Shown: positions 51,769 through 61,895, counted from the stretch's first letter. The stretch: 64,000 bases of DNA from Haloarchaeobius sp. FL176 (GCF_024609245.1 NZ_JANJYH010000005.1:124001-188000); one strand, 5' to 3'. A program made the numbers and translations. Notes: generated from the sequence alone by a model not told the origin.

Positions 51769-52723
51769 CCTGCATCCGCGGGTCAAGTGCGTCGCGCATC
51801 CCGTCGCCGAGCAGGTTGAACCCGAGCACGGTCAGCGCGAGGAACAGGCCGGGGAAGAAGGACATCCACCAGAGGCCGTTGATGAGCCCGTTCTCGACGC
51901 CCTTCGTCAGCATCCAACCCCACGACGGCGTGCCGGCAGTCGCACCGAAGCCGAGGAACGAGAGGGCCGCGAGGTCGATGATCGCAAGCCCGAAGTTCAG
52001 CGTGCTCTGGACGGTGATCGGCGCGAGCGAGTTCGGGAGCACGTGCCTGACGATGACCCGCCAGTCACGCGCCCCGAGCGCGACGGTCGCTTCGACGTAC
52101 TCGTCCTCTAGCACCTTCAACGCCGCACCGCGCACGACGCGGGCGAACCGGGGCGTGTAGACGAGCGTCAGTGCGAACACGGCCTTCCAGAGACCGGTCC
52201 CGAAGACGGCGACGACCGCGAGCGCCAGCAGCAGGGAGGGGAACGAGAGCAGCACGTCCATCGTCCGCATGATGACGTTGTCTATCCAGCCGCCGTAGTA
52301 CGCGGCCACGGTTCCGAGGCCGACGCCGAGCACCGTCGAGGCGGCGACCGTGACGGTGCCGTACTTCAGCGCGAGCCACGCGCCGTACATCGTCCGCAGG
52401 AACACGTCCCTTCGCTGTGCGTCGGTCCCGAAAAAGTGCTGACAGGAGCCGAGCGACGAGAGCCAGCCAGTGAGCGTCGCGTCGCCACACGGTGGGTAGT
52501 ACTGCTGCTGGGCGAACTGCGTATCGAGCAGCTGGCCGAAGTCGAGGACCCCGACGAACACCGCCAGCCGGGTCCCGACGCCCATGACGGTGATCAGCAG
52601 TATCAGCGATAGGCCGAATATCGCGAGTCGGTTCGACAGGAGTTCGGTGAGGAACGGCGACGCGCGGAGCCGGTCGACGAATCCCCGCTCCTCGCGCTCC
52701 GGTGTGGCTGTTTCAGTGCTCAT
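51755..52723 (-). CDS. Oligopeptide/dipeptide ABC transporter permease (DppC/OppC-like)
   Basis: A 322-residue inner-membrane permease with about six spans. An N-terminal cytoplasmic tail, a long extracytoplasmic loop (about residues 60-115), and the binding-protein-dependent transport motif near residues 215-235 (EYVEATVALGARDWRVIVRHVLPNSLAP, the EAA loop) are seen. It would pair with the DppB-like subunit upstream; the genes overlap by four bases (52720-52723). It carries peptides or related solutes imported from the binding protein. Confidence 0.88.
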   Translation of the reverse strand: MSTETATPEREERGFVDRLRASPFLTELLSNRLAIFGLSLILLITVMGVGTRLAVFVGVLDFGQLLDTQFAQQQYYPPCGDATLTGWLSSLGSCQHFFGTDAQRRDVFLRTMYGAWLALKYGTVTVAASTVLGVGLGTVAAYYGGWIDNVIMRTMDVLLSFPSLLLALAVVAVFGTGLWKAVFALTLVYTPRFARVVRGAALKVLEDEYVEATVALGARDWRVIVRHVLPNSLAPITVQSTLNFGLAIIDLAALSFLGFGATAGTPSWGWMLTKGVENGLINGLWWMSFFPGLFLALTVLGFNLLGDGMRDALDPRMQDAVD

Positions 52724-53742
52724 TGTTCGATCCTCGGGTCGAGGTAGGAGTAGGTCAGGTCGACGATCAGGTTCACCATGGTGAACACGAGCGCGAATAG
52801 GAGAACAGTCCCCTGGATTATCGGGTAGTCACCGTCGGTGATCGCGTCGACGAGCAACATCCCGATACCCCTGATGTTGAACACTGTCTCGGTCAGCACC
52901 GCCCCACCGAGGAGGCTCCCGAACTGGATGCCGATGACTGTGACGACGGGGATGAGCGCGTTCCGGAGACCGTGTTTCAGCAGCGTTATCTTCCGCCCCT
53001 GTCCCTTCGCGTGTGCGGTCCGGATGTAGTCTTGCCGGACGACCTCCAGCATCGAGGAGCGCATCATCCGGGAGATGAGCGCCATCGAGTAGATACCGAT
53101 GACCATCGCCGGGAGGAACAGGTGCCAGGCGGCGTCGATGAACATGATGATGTTCCCCTCGAGCAGGGAGTCCACGAGCAAGGCGCCGGTCGTCTGGGGC
53201 GCGCCGCCTTCGTACGCCCGCTGCGTGAGACGCCCACTCGTCGGGAACCACCCGAGGGAGACCGAGAACAGCAGGATCACCAGCGGCCCACTCCAGAAGA
53301 TGGGGATGCTGATTCCGGAGAGTGCACCGACCCGGCTGAGGTGGTCCGTGATAGTGTCCTGCTTGATTGCGCTGACGATGCCGATCGGGATTCCGAACAT
53401 GATCCCGGCTATCTGCCCGAGAACCGCCAGTTCGAGCGTGATGGGGAACTTCCACCGCAGGACGCTCGTGACCGGCTCACCCTTCCGGATGACCCAGGAC
53501 TCTCCGAGGTTGAGCTGGACCGCATCGAGCATGAACCGCCCGTACTGGACCCAGACCGGGTCGTTGAGTCCGAGCCGTTGTTCGACCTGCCGAATCTCCT
53601 CGGCCGACGCCTGCTGCCCCGCGACGACGGTCGCCGGGTTGCCGGGCGAGAGATGCAGGATGGAGAAGACGAGCGTCGCAACTCCGAACAGCACCGGAAC
53701 CAGCAACAGCAATCGCTTGAATATGTATCGCTTTGATATCAT
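52720..53742 (-). CDS. Oligopeptide/dipeptide ABC transporter permease (DppB/OppB-like)
   Basis: A 340-residue permease with about six spans. It has the DppB N-terminal region (ISKRYIFKRLLLLVPVLFGVATLVFSI), the extracytoplasmic GNPATVVAGQQASAEEIRQVEQRLGLNDP region, and the EAA motif VRQDYIRTAHAKGQGRKITLLKHGLRNAL near residues 235-265. It forms the channel together with the DppC-like partner (overlap ATGA). It begins 22 bp after the binding-protein gene. The transported substrate is inferred only by family. Confidence 0.9.
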   Translation of the reverse strand: MISKRYIFKRLLLLVPVLFGVATLVFSILHLSPGNPATVVAGQQASAEEIRQVEQRLGLNDPVWVQYGRFMLDAVQLNLGESWVIRKGEPVTSVLRWKFPITLELAVLGQIAGIMFGIPIGIVSAIKQDTITDHLSRVGALSGISIPIFWSGPLVILLFSVSLGWFPTSGRLTQRAYEGGAPQTTGALLVDSLLEGNIIMFIDAAWHLFLPAMVIGIYSMALISRMMRSSMLEVVRQDYIRTAHAKGQGRKITLLKHGLRNALIPVVTVIGIQFGSLLGGAVLTETVFNIRGIGMLLVDAITDGDYPIIQGTVLLFALVFTMVNLIVDLTYSYLDPRIEQ

Positions 53743-53764
53743 CAGGGAGAGATGACGGAGGCAG

Positions 53765-55393
53765 TTACTCGAGTTCGACCTGGTTCAGGAACGGCCCACC
53801 GATGAGCTCGACGACGTAGTTCGAGACGTTCGTTCCGGTCGCACGGACTTCCTCGGTGTGGACCAGCGGGACCCACGGACACTCCTCGTGGAAGATGCTC
53901 CCGGCCTCCTTGTAGAGCGACTCCCGCTCGCTATCCTCGTAGGTCGTCTGTCCCTGCTCGACGACATCCATGAAGTCGTTGTTCGCCCAGGCGGCGCGGT
54001 TGCTCGTGTTCATCCCCTTGGTACCCCACTCGACGTAGTTCTGGTCGGCGCTGGACTCCACCTGGGGGTGGAGCAGAGCGTAGTAGAAGTTGTCCGGGTC
54101 GCCGTTGTCCGTCATCCAGCCGAGGAAGCAAGCGTCGTGGCTCCCCTCACCGGTGTAGGTGAGGTACGTCTCCCACGTCTTCTGCTCGATGTTCGCCGTG
54201 ATGCCGATCTCGCCGAGGTACGAGCGGACCGTCTCGGCAGCCTGCACCGGCGACGGGTTGTACGCCCGCGGGTTCTGGAACGTAGCGAGTTCGAACTCGA
54301 AACCGTCGCCGTATCCGGCCTCCTCGAGCAGCTGCTGGGCCTGCTCGGGGTCGTGCGGGTACGGGTCCAGCTCCTCGTTGTATCCCATGATGGAGTCCGG
54401 GATGGGCTGGCTCGCAGGCACCGCGATGCCCTGGTAGACGCTGTTGGCCAGCTCCTCGGTGTCGATGGCGTAGTTCATCGCCTGCCGGACCTTCTTGTTC
54501 CGGAACGGCTCGAACTCGGCGATGTTCATCGCGAGGTAGCCGACGTTCATCCCGGCAGTGCGGTGGACTTCGCCCTCGCCGTCCTCGACCTGCGTGATCG
54601 TCTGTGGGTCGAGCCCGTCGATGATGTCGAGTTCGCCCGCGTTGAGCGAGGACGCACGGGTGGAGTTCTCCCCGATGACCTCGAAGACGACCTCGTCGAC
54701 GTTGGGGCCGTCACCGTAGTAGTCGCCGTTGCTGGAGAGGCGAATCGTCCCCGAGCCGTCGTCGAGGCTCTCGAACTCGAACGCGCTCGTGCCGACCATG
54801 GTCGACGAGAAGTCGGTTTCGGCCTCTATCTCGGACTTCGGCAGCACGACCAGCGCGAACGCCCCGAGGTTCGCGAGGAACGGGGCGTACTGCTTCGAGA
54901 TATCGAACTCGACGGTGTAGTCGTCCGGTGCCGTGACCTCGTTCACCGACCCGAGGAGGTAGGGTCCGTAGATGGAGCCGTCCTCGAAGAAGTACTCGTA
55001 CTCCTCGTCGAGGAAGCGGCGGTACGTCGCGATGAAGTCGTCGGCCGTGAACTCGTCGCCGTTGTGGAACGTCGCGTCCTCGCGGAGCTGTAGTGTTGCG
55101 GTCGTCCCGTCTAGCTCGAAGTCGGTCGCGAGCGACTCGACGAGCGCGGAGCCGCCCGGCTCGAAGCCGATGAGCGTGTCGTACACCTGGTTCGTCACCT
55201 TGGCCACTTCGCCGCTGGTCGTCGCCTGCGGGTCGAGCGTCTCGGATGCGGCACCGCGTCCGTAGACGAGTGTTCCGCCGCTGCCGCTACCGACGAGGTC
55301 GCCGATGCAACCCGCGCTCGCGGTCATCGTCGTCGTTGCTGCGGCGGCACCCGCCGACTTGAGGAAGCTGCGTCGATCCATATCTCGTGCCAT
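53765..55393 (-). CDS. Peptide ABC transporter substrate-binding lipoprotein (DppA/OppA-like)
   Basis: A 542-residue SBP_bac_5-type solute-binding protein. The N-terminus has a twin-arginine signal (D-R-R-S-F-L-K) and a lipobox at TASAGC, so export is by Tat with lipid anchoring. The signature segments YGRGAASETLDPQ and the DDYTVEFDISKQYAPFLANL region are typical. It should capture peptides outside the cell and deliver them to the two permeases. A strong TATA element (AATAAATATAAC, 55418-55429) lies 27 nt before the ATG at 55393, so it has its own promoter inside the cluster. Confidence 0.88.
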   Translation of the reverse strand: MARDMDRRSFLKSAGAAAATTTMTASAGCIGDLVGSGSGGTLVYGRGAASETLDPQATTSGEVAKVTNQVYDTLIGFEPGGSALVESLATDFELDGTTATLQLREDATFHNGDEFTADDFIATYRRFLDEEYEYFFEDGSIYGPYLLGSVNEVTAPDDYTVEFDISKQYAPFLANLGAFALVVLPKSEIEAETDFSSTMVGTSAFEFESLDDGSGTIRLSSNGDYYGDGPNVDEVVFEVIGENSTRASSLNAGELDIIDGLDPQTITQVEDGEGEVHRTAGMNVGYLAMNIAEFEPFRNKKVRQAMNYAIDTEELANSVYQGIAVPASQPIPDSIMGYNEELDPYPHDPEQAQQLLEEAGYGDGFEFELATFQNPRAYNPSPVQAAETVRSYLGEIGITANIEQKTWETYLTYTGEGSHDACFLGWMTDNGDPDNFYYALLHPQVESSADQNYVEWGTKGMNTSNRAAWANNDFMDVVEQGQTTYEDSERESLYKEAGSIFHEECPWVPLVHTEEVRATGTNVSNYVVELIGGPFLNQVELE

Positions 55394-55417
55394 AAACCGG
55401 CATCCTCGGCTATCTCC

Positions 55418-55429
55418 AATAAATATAAC
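55418..55429 (-). promoter_or_regulatory. TATA-type promoter of the binding-protein gene
   Basis: The A/T block AATAAATATAAC centred about 30 nt upstream of the ATG at 55393 is one of the strongest TATA-like elements in the window. It separates the ATPase gene from the binding protein and suggests separate or stronger expression of the binding protein. Confidence 0.65.
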
Positions 55430-55471
55430 GAAACCCCGACAAAGTATAACAAACGTAGATATCGGCAGAAG

Positions 55472-57952
55472 CTACCGGTCAGCGCGGGAGATATGGCAGG
55501 CGGCTACGTGTGAACCGTCGCCGAGTTCGGGCTCCTCGCGCTCACAGACGCTCCCGAACTCCTCGGCGAGCAGATCGGCCGCCTCGTCGTACTCGTCGGC
55601 CGCGACGAGTCGCAGCGAGTCGTCGACGACACGTCGCACCTCCACCGGGAGCGTCGTCTCGAACAGTTCCGTCCGGGCGTCGGCGACCGACACGTCGGCC
55701 GCCGACCCCCCGTCGGTTGCCGCAGTCGAGTCATCTCCCGGGACAGCTTCGGAGACCGTCGGGAGCTCGACCGGGACGCTCCCCTCGGCGACGCGCTGGC
55801 GATAGTCCATCAGTTCGCGGAACGCCGCCTGCTCGATGTCGAGGTCCTCCGGTGGGATGACCTTCGGACACCGCGTCCGGAACCGACAGCCGCTCGGCGG
55901 GTCGATGGGGCTGGGGACGCTCCCGGACAGGAGTATCCGGTCGTCGGTCTCCGCGAACGGGTCGGGGTCGGGGATAGACGAGAGCAGCGCCTCGGTGTAG
56001 GGGTGCTGTGGGTCGTCGAACAGCTCGTTCGTTTCTGCGACCTCGACCACCTTCCCGAGGTACATCACCGCGACGCGGTCAGAGATGTGGCGGACGACGC
56101 TCAGGTCGTGGGCGATGAACAGGTACGTCAGCCCGAACTCCTCTTGCAGGTCCTCCAGCAGGTTGAGTATCTGTGCCTGCACGCTCACGTCGAGTGCCGA
56201 CACCGGCTCGTCGGCGACGATGAAGTCCGGGTCCACCGCGAGTGCGCGGGCGATGCCGACACGCTGGCGCTGTCCACCGGAGAGCTCGTGCGGGTAGCGG
56301 TCGCGCTGGTCGACCTCCAGGCCGACCGCCTCGATGAGTTCGTCGACCCGCTCGCGCCGACGCTGTCGCTTCGAGCGGTCGCCGCTCCCGTCGGGCTCGG
56401 GCAGGTCGTGTATCTTGAGCGGCTCCCGGATGGTCTGGGCGACGGTCAGCCGGGGGTCCAGCGAGGACATTGGATCCTGGAAGATCATCTGCATGTCCCG
56501 CCGCCGCCCGCGGAGCCCGTCCTTGTCGAGCGAAGCGAGGTCCTCACCGGCGAACAGGACCCGTCCGTCCGTCGGTTCGATCAGGCGGAGGAGCGTCCGG
56601 CCAGTCGTCGACTTGCCACAACCGGATTCGCCGACCAGGCCGAGGGTCTCGCCCTCGTACAGATCGAAGTCGACACCGTCGACCGCCCTGACCGGCTGCT
56701 CCTCGTCGGCGAGCAGTCTGTCGAGGAAGTCGTCGGCCTGCGAGAAGTGCTTCGTGAGTCCGTCGACGTCGACCAGCGGCTCGCCGTCGAACTGCTCGGC
56801 CGACGTGGACATCCCGGCTCCAGCCTCGCCGTACAGCGACTCGTCGAAGTCGTCGAGGATGCACTTCGACCGGTGGTCCATCTCGTCGGGGCCGTGCTGG
56901 AGATAGGGTATCTCGCCCTCGCGGCACGCCGGCTCCGCCCACGGACACCGCGGCGCGAAGTGGCATCCTTCTGGAAGGTCGACGAGGTCGGGGACGTTCC
57001 CCTCGATGGGGGTGAGACGCTCCGTGTCCTCGGACGGGATCGACTCCAGCAGCGTGTACGTGTACGGGTGGCTCGGGTCGGCGAAGATCTCCTCGACGGG
57101 GCCCTCCTCCACGATCTCGCCCGCGTACATCACCGCGACCCGGTCGCAGGTCTCCGCGATGACGCCGAGGTCGTGCGTGATGAAGAGCACGGACATCCCG
57201 ATGTCTTCTTGTAGTTCGTTGATAAGTTCGAGGATCTGGGCCTGGATCGTCACGTCCAGTGCCGTCGTCGGCTCGTCGGCGATGAGGAGCTTGGGCTGAC
57301 ACGCCAGCGCGATAGCGATGAGCACGCGCTGGCGCATCCCGCCGGAGAACTCGTGTGGGTAGTCGTCCAGCCGCTCGTCGGGGTCAGGGATACCGACCTG
57401 TTCCAGGATCGAGACCGCCGATTCGAGCACCTCCTCGCTGATGCCGCCACCCTGCAGCGACGGCAGGACCTCCCTGACCGCGTTCCACCACGTGTCTCGC
57501 TTGCGCCCGCCGTGCTGGTGGAGCTGCAGGCTCTCGGCGACCTGCTCGCCAACCGTCAGGGCGGGGTTGAGCGACGTCATCGGGTCCTGGAAAATCATGC
57601 TCATCTCGCCGCCACGGATGGCCCGCATCGCGGGTTCGGGTGCGGCGCTCAGGTCGACGACGCCCTCGGACTGGTCGACGAAGCTGTCGGCCTGTCCAGG
57701 GAATTCGTCGGCCAGTTGTGCAGCGATCTCGGCGTCGTGGAACTCGACTGTCCCGCCGACGACCTCGCCGGGGTCCTCGACGAGCCCCATCGTCGACAGC
57801 GCGGTGACACTCTTGCCGGAGCCGCTCTCGCCCACGAGACCGACGGTCTCCCCCTCGCGGACCGTCAGGTCGACGCCGTCGACGGCCTTGACCTGCCCCC
57901 GGTCGGTCGCGAACTGTGTTCTGAGACCGGAGACGGAGAGTAGTTCTTCCAT
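55472..57952 (-). CDS. Fused double ATPase of peptide ABC importer (DppD-DppF type)
   Basis: An 826-residue protein with two ABC ATPase domains. The first has Walker A G41-E-S-G-S-G-K-S48 and signature FSGGMRQRV. The second has Walker A GESGCGKS and signature LSGGQRQRV, each with Walker B and an AHDLSVV or THDLGVI switch His. Both halves carry the C-terminal oligopeptide extension with Cys-rich FAPRCPWA and RTRCPKV motifs that form an Fe-S or zinc site in DppD/F. The first domain has inserts between Walker A and Q-loop. A C-terminal tail of about 100 residues follows. It is the promoter-proximal gene, with tttatt about 27 nt before the ATG. Confidence 0.9.
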   Translation of the reverse strand: MEELLSVSGLRTQFATDRGQVKAVDGVDLTVREGETVGLVGESGSGKSVTALSTMGLVEDPGEVVGGTVEFHDAEIAAQLADEFPGQADSFVDQSEGVVDLSAAPEPAMRAIRGGEMSMIFQDPMTSLNPALTVGEQVAESLQLHQHGGRKRDTWWNAVREVLPSLQGGGISEEVLESAVSILEQVGIPDPDERLDDYPHEFSGGMRQRVLIAIALACQPKLLIADEPTTALDVTIQAQILELINELQEDIGMSVLFITHDLGVIAETCDRVAVMYAGEIVEEGPVEEIFADPSHPYTYTLLESIPSEDTERLTPIEGNVPDLVDLPEGCHFAPRCPWAEPACREGEIPYLQHGPDEMDHRSKCILDDFDESLYGEAGAGMSTSAEQFDGEPLVDVDGLTKHFSQADDFLDRLLADEEQPVRAVDGVDFDLYEGETLGLVGESGCGKSTTGRTLLRLIEPTDGRVLFAGEDLASLDKDGLRGRRRDMQMIFQDPMSSLDPRLTVAQTIREPLKIHDLPEPDGSGDRSKRQRRRERVDELIEAVGLEVDQRDRYPHELSGGQRQRVGIARALAVDPDFIVADEPVSALDVSVQAQILNLLEDLQEEFGLTYLFIAHDLSVVRHISDRVAVMYLGKVVEVAETNELFDDPQHPYTEALLSSIPDPDPFAETDDRILLSGSVPSPIDPPSGCRFRTRCPKVIPPEDLDIEQAAFRELMDYRQRVAEGSVPVELPTVSEAVPGDDSTAATDGGSAADVSVADARTELFETTLPVEVRRVVDDSLRLVAADEYDEAADLLAEEFGSVCEREEPELGDGSHVAACHISRADR

Positions 57953-58061
57953 TATCTCCGTAGCTACGAGCGAGAATAAAGTATCTTTCTACCGACGCTA
58001 GCGACCGGCGCCCCGCTGTCGGAGCGGACGGGAACGCTTTTTACCGTCCCCCCGCGCACCT

Positions 58062-58547
58062 ATGCCCATGGAGACCCCCGGTGTCGACGATTCGGTCCTC
58101 AGCTCGTGGGAGCGCGTAGTCGAGGACATGGAGGCGACGGCCGCCGAGTACCGCGACGACGGGTGGGAGGTCGTCGAGCTTCACCCCGGCGACGTGACTC
58201 CCCTGCCACCGGACCACGACCGATTCGGCCTCGACGTGCTCGTCGGCGGCGACGAGTACGAGACCGTCAGCGAGATCGTCACCGACGACGGTGCGGCCTT
58301 CGACGAGTTCGAGGTGTTCCGCGCGGTCCAGGGCGGTCACGTGTTCCTCGTCGTCGCCGTCGAGGACGCCGCTCGCGAGCAGGCCGTCCTCGTCCCGGCC
58401 TACTACGGCATCAAGGACGCCGATGACACCATCGAGGCAGTGCTGGAAGAAGACACGTTCCCGCTGCACATCCGCCCGCTCAGCATCGACGACGTCGTCA
58501 CCGTGGAGCCGTCGGACCCGTCGCTGCTGCTGCCGCCGACGGAGTGA
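58062..58547 (+). CDS. Acidic haloarchaeal protein, unknown function
   Basis: A 161-residue soluble protein rich in Asp/Glu. The N-terminal helix SSWERVVEDMEATAAEYRDDGWEVVELHPGD leads to a beta/alpha core (RFGLDVLVGGDEYETVS, VFLVVAVEDAAREQAVLVPAYYG) and a C-terminal PLSIDDVVTVEPSD. I recall a conserved haloarchaeal DUF but cannot name a function. The start can be the ATG at 58062 or 58068; a tttttac element 25-31 nt upstream fits either. It is convergent with the DUF5806 gene. Confidence 0.7.
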   Translation: MPMETPGVDDSVLSSWERVVEDMEATAAEYRDDGWEVVELHPGDVTPLPPDHDRFGLDVLVGGDEYETVSEIVTDDGAAFDEFEVFRAVQGGHVFLVVAVEDAAREQAVLVPAYYGIKDADDTIEAVLEEDTFPLHIRPLSIDDVVTVEPSDPSLLLPPTE

Positions 58548-58548
58548 G

Positions 58549-59256
58549 CTACTCCGTCTCCTCTTCCTCGCGAAGCTCCGCGCTCGCCTCGCGCACCTCG
58601 CGCATGACCGTGGAGATGCGCTCCTCGGCCTCCAGCTCCTCCTCGACGGAGAGGTCCACGCCCTCGACCTCCAGCAGGAACTTCGCGACCTCGGTCGACT
58701 CGTACATCACGTCGTCGAGCTCCTCGGCGGTGAAGAAGTCGCACATCGCGCCGTAGAGGAACGTCGCGCCCGCGGTCCGGATCTTGTCCTCGAAGGCGGC
58801 CCGGGCCTGGTTGACCGCCTGCGGCGTGTACGTGTCGGTCATGAACGGGACGAGTTCGGGCAGGTTCTCGCCGATCTTCGTCATCTCGACGCCGGTCTCG
58901 GTGCGGAAGTCCGAGCAGAGCCGGGCGATGGCCCACTCGCGGGCCGTGATGTAGGTGCGGTCGCGCAGGAACTCGTTGACGCGCTCGTACTGCGCGCCGT
59001 CCATCTTCGTGAAGCGGTCGTAGGTGGCCACGTCCTCGGGGACGTCAAGCGTCTCTTCGTCAGGGACACCCGGCGTGGGGCCGCCGGCGTCGGCGTCCGT
59101 CGACTCGTCGGCTGTCGACGCCACGTCGTCGCGGGCGGGCCCGTCGGCCGCGTCGTGTTCCGCCGGTGCGTCCGTCGACGGGGCGGTCTCCTGGCCCACC
59201 CCGGTGGCTGGCGTCTCGTCGTCGTCCCCGTCCGTGCCCGGCGACTGCTCGGTCAT
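58549..59256 (-). CDS. DUF5806 family protein
   Basis: A 235-residue protein. An acidic, low-complexity N-terminus of about 80 residues precedes a conserved helical domain from VPEDVATYDRFTKMDGAQYERVNEFLRDRTYITAREWAIARLCSDFRTETG onward. This is the recognisable DUF5806 core of haloarchaea, of unknown function. The C-terminus is an acidic helix (EEELEAEERIS...). A cttttta element lies about 29 nt before the ATG at 59256. No cysteines or membrane spans are seen. Confidence 0.8.
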   Translation of the reverse strand: MTEQSPGTDGDDDETPATGVGQETAPSTDAPAEHDAADGPARDDVASTADESTDADAGGPTPGVPDEETLDVPEDVATYDRFTKMDGAQYERVNEFLRDRTYITAREWAIARLCSDFRTETGVEMTKIGENLPELVPFMTDTYTPQAVNQARAAFEDKIRTAGATFLYGAMCDFFTAEELDDVMYESTEVAKFLLEVEGVDLSVEEELEAEERISTVMREVREASAELREEEETE

Positions 59257-59306
59257 GCCCTGCCCTACCTCGCTCTCGGCTAAAAAGGTTCGGCGGCGGT
59301 GCCGAC

Positions 59307-59936
59307 TCAGTCCCCGCCCCGTCGGAGCACGACGACGAACCCGCCGACCGAGAGCAGGAACGCCGCCGTCGCGACCGGGTACTGCGCGTGGCTGAGCGTG
59401 GCTGCGAGCGAGCCAGCGCCGAGCGAGCCGGCGACGGTGGCGACGACCGGCGCGGTACAGCTCACGCACGCGAGCAGACCCACCGCACCGGGCATCGATG
59501 CACCCCACGTCCGGTCGACGGCGACAGCCGCGAGCAGGCCGAGCGTCGCGTAGCCGCCGACGAGGAACGGGACGACGGTGAGCGCGACCATCGGGCCGAC
59601 GTAGTGCACGGCCGGCCCCCAGCCCGGAATCGCGAGGTGCACCGAGAGTTCGGGCGCCGACGCGGCCGGTGCGAGCAGCCCAGCGGTCCACAGCAGCGCG
59701 ACGGTGTACGCCGCGCCGGCGAGCGCCGGAAGCGGCGAGAGCGAGCGTGCCCCGGCGTCGATGGCCACCCGGACGCCGACCGCGCTGACCGCCAGCCACA
59801 GCAGCGGGTAGCCGACCTGCGCCGGCGACTGGACGACCGGATCGACCGCCAGCCAGTAGCCGACTGTCACACCCGCGACCACGGCGAGCGCGACCCACGA
59901 CAGCGGCAGCCGGGGGCGGTCATCGACGACGGACAT
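59307..59936 (-). CDS. Polytopic membrane protein of the ba3 oxidase cluster
   Basis: A 209-residue protein with about six spans. One span contains C-V-S-C followed by T-A-P-V (LLACVSCTAPVVA), a Cys pair that could be redox-active or metal-binding. It lies immediately after the small oxidase gene, with 1 bp between, so it is cotranscribed. In Natronomonas, ba3 genes include a further membrane component (CbaE), to which this may correspond. Its role is unknown; a copper or assembly role is an inference. Confidence 0.6.
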   Translation of the reverse strand: MSVVDDRPRLPLSWVALAVVAGVTVGYWLAVDPVVQSPAQVGYPLLWLAVSAVGVRVAIDAGARSLSPLPALAGAAYTVALLWTAGLLAPAASAPELSVHLAIPGWGPAVHYVGPMVALTVVPFLVGGYATLGLLAAVAVDRTWGASMPGAVGLLACVSCTAPVVATVAGSLGAGSLAATLSHAQYPVATAAFLLSVGGFVVVLRRGGD

Positions 59937-59937
59937 C

Positions 59938-60153
59938 TCAGGCCTCGCCCTGTGCCGACGCGCGCTGGAAGTCCGCCAGCACGGCGAACAGGGTCAGCGC
60001 CACCGCCAGCGTGCCCAGATACGGGACCGCCGGCACGTCGACGCCCAGGAACAGCCCGAGCGCCGTCCGGAGCTCGAAGCCGAAGACGAGCAGGAACACC
60101 CAGGCGACGAGCAGCCCGCCGCGGGTCTTGACGATGGGGCCACGGTCGCTCAT
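59938..60153 (-). CDS. Small membrane protein of ba3 oxidase operon (CbaC-like)
   Basis: A 71-residue protein with two spans (about 14-32 and 42-60) and a polar C-terminus (DFQRASAQGEA). Its start overlaps the subunit I stop (60150-60153, ATGA type), so it is translated with the oxidase. Order and size match small subunits that accompany haloarchaeal ba3 oxidases, such as CbaC. The identification is by context alone. Confidence 0.6.
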   Translation of the reverse strand: MSDRGPIVKTRGGLLVAWVFLLVFGFELRTALGLFLGVDVPAVPYLGTLAVALTLFAVLADFQRASAQGEA

Positions 60154-61895
60154 CGGACCACCCCCAGGAGCTCGCGGACGGCGTCGAGACCGTCGAACGC
60201 GCCGAGGACGGACACCGGGTAGGCGTCACCGCCCATACCGAACAGGCCGCCGTTCTGGATGATGGCCCCGAGCGGCAGGACGTACGCGAGTGCGACGAGC
60301 AGCAGCGCGATGCCCGCCCAGAGCTTCATGTTGTCGAGCACGCGCGGACTGTCCGACGCCCCGGAGAGCGGCTCCGGAAGCGACTGCCCGAGTCCCTCGA
60401 CCTTCGGGTTCCCCATCGAGAGGCCGAGGTTCCCGAGGAACAACAGGGTGGAGACGAACAGCAGCGTGCCGCCGACGGCGAGCTGGATGTTCAGCTCCGA
60501 GATGCTCCCGAACGCGGTGTTGAAGTCGAAGCCAGCGTACTCCGGCTCCGCGGTGCGGCGCGGGACGCCGTAGAGCCCGGCGACGTGCATCGAGTTGGAC
60601 ATCAGCGCCATCCCGCCGAACCACATGACGACCTGCAACAGCCCGATGGGCCGGGAGTAGATCCGGCGGTTCGTGAGCTGGGGCCACAGCCAGTACGTCC
60701 CCGCCATGAACGTCAGCGCGACCGCCGTGCCGACGGTGAGGTGGAAGTGGCCGGGCACCCAGATGGTGTTGTGGATGAGGTAGTTGATGTTCATCCCGGC
60801 GTTGATCATGCCGGAGAACCCGCCGGCGGCGAACATCAGGCCGGCGAGTGCCATCCCGGTGAACGCGGGGTCGCGCCACGGGAGGACGGTGAGCCAGCCG
60901 AACAGTCCCTCACCGCCGCGCTGCCGCGCCCCGTGTTCCATGCTCGCGACGACGGTGAACGCGGTCAGCAGGCTCGGCAACAGCAGGAACATCGTGTTCG
61001 TCATCGCGATGAACTTGAACCCCTCCGCGATGCCGGGGTCGACGTACTGGTGGTGGATGCCGACCGGCGTCGACAGCAGCACGAACAGCACGAAGACGAC
61101 CCGTGCGAGGGGGTCGCTGAACAGCCGGCCGCCGGCGAGCTTCGGCAGCACCGTGTACCAGAGCATGTACGCCGGCAGCAGCCAGAAGTAGACGACCGGG
61201 TGGCCGAAGAACCAGAACAGCGTCCGGGTCAGCAGCGGGTTCACGGTCTCGATGAACCCGAGCGACCACGGCAGCAGGAAGAAGAGCGTCGCGACCGCGA
61301 CGCCGATGGTGGCGACGTACCACATGATCATCGACGTCAGCACCATGAACGTCTGCAGTGGGATGCGCTCGTCCGGGTTGTCCTGCTTCCAGTGGAGCCA
61401 CGTGCGGAACCAGTCGACGCCCGCGAGCCAGGTCCCGATGATGAACACGACCAGTCCCGTGTAGAACAGCGGGTGGGCCTGCAGCGGCGCGTAGAACGTG
61501 AACAGCACGTCCGCACTGATGCCGACCTGGTCGACGAACCCGAGCAGGATGGTGATGCCGGTGAGAGCCGACCCGACGGTCATCAGCGTGAGCCACGCCC
61601 GGGTGAAGTTGATGTTCGTCGGCGATCGGTCGAGGCTGCGCGTGATGGCCCACTGGTACAGCCCGACCAGATAGAAGATAGTGAAGACGATGACCATCAG
61701 GACGCCGTGTGCGGTCAGCACCGTGTAGTAGTCCGTCGACGGGATGAATCGAAGGACGTTGGTCCGGTGGAGCGCCTGGATGATGCCGAACAGCGCGCCC
61801 AGGCCGAGGGCGGTGAACGCTACCAGGAACGCACGCCGGACGAGCTCTGCCTCCTGTGGATACCGGTCCACGAACGTCTCCTGTTCGACGCTCAT
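60150..61895 (-). CDS. cbaA: ba3-type cytochrome c oxidase subunit I
   Basis: A 581-residue heme-copper oxidase subunit with about 13 spans. The key residues are visible: H in YTVLTAHGVLM (heme b region), the CuB/heme cluster FFGHPVVYFWLLP with His and Tyr, the HH doublet in VGIHHQYVDPG, and a late His in HFHLTVGTAV. It resembles B-type (ba3) enzymes of haloarchaea and Thermus. It couples oxygen reduction to proton transfer. It overlaps subunit II (61892-61895), so they are one operon. Confidence 0.93.
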   Translation of the reverse strand: MSVEQETFVDRYPQEAELVRRAFLVAFTALGLGALFGIIQALHRTNVLRFIPSTDYYTVLTAHGVLMVIVFTIFYLVGLYQWAITRSLDRSPTNINFTRAWLTLMTVGSALTGITILLGFVDQVGISADVLFTFYAPLQAHPLFYTGLVVFIIGTWLAGVDWFRTWLHWKQDNPDERIPLQTFMVLTSMIMWYVATIGVAVATLFFLLPWSLGFIETVNPLLTRTLFWFFGHPVVYFWLLPAYMLWYTVLPKLAGGRLFSDPLARVVFVLFVLLSTPVGIHHQYVDPGIAEGFKFIAMTNTMFLLLPSLLTAFTVVASMEHGARQRGGEGLFGWLTVLPWRDPAFTGMALAGLMFAAGGFSGMINAGMNINYLIHNTIWVPGHFHLTVGTAVALTFMAGTYWLWPQLTNRRIYSRPIGLLQVVMWFGGMALMSNSMHVAGLYGVPRRTAEPEYAGFDFNTAFGSISELNIQLAVGGTLLFVSTLLFLGNLGLSMGNPKVEGLGQSLPEPLSGASDSPRVLDNMKLWAGIALLLVALAYVLPLGAIIQNGGLFGMGGDAYPVSVLGAFDGLDAVRELLGVVR

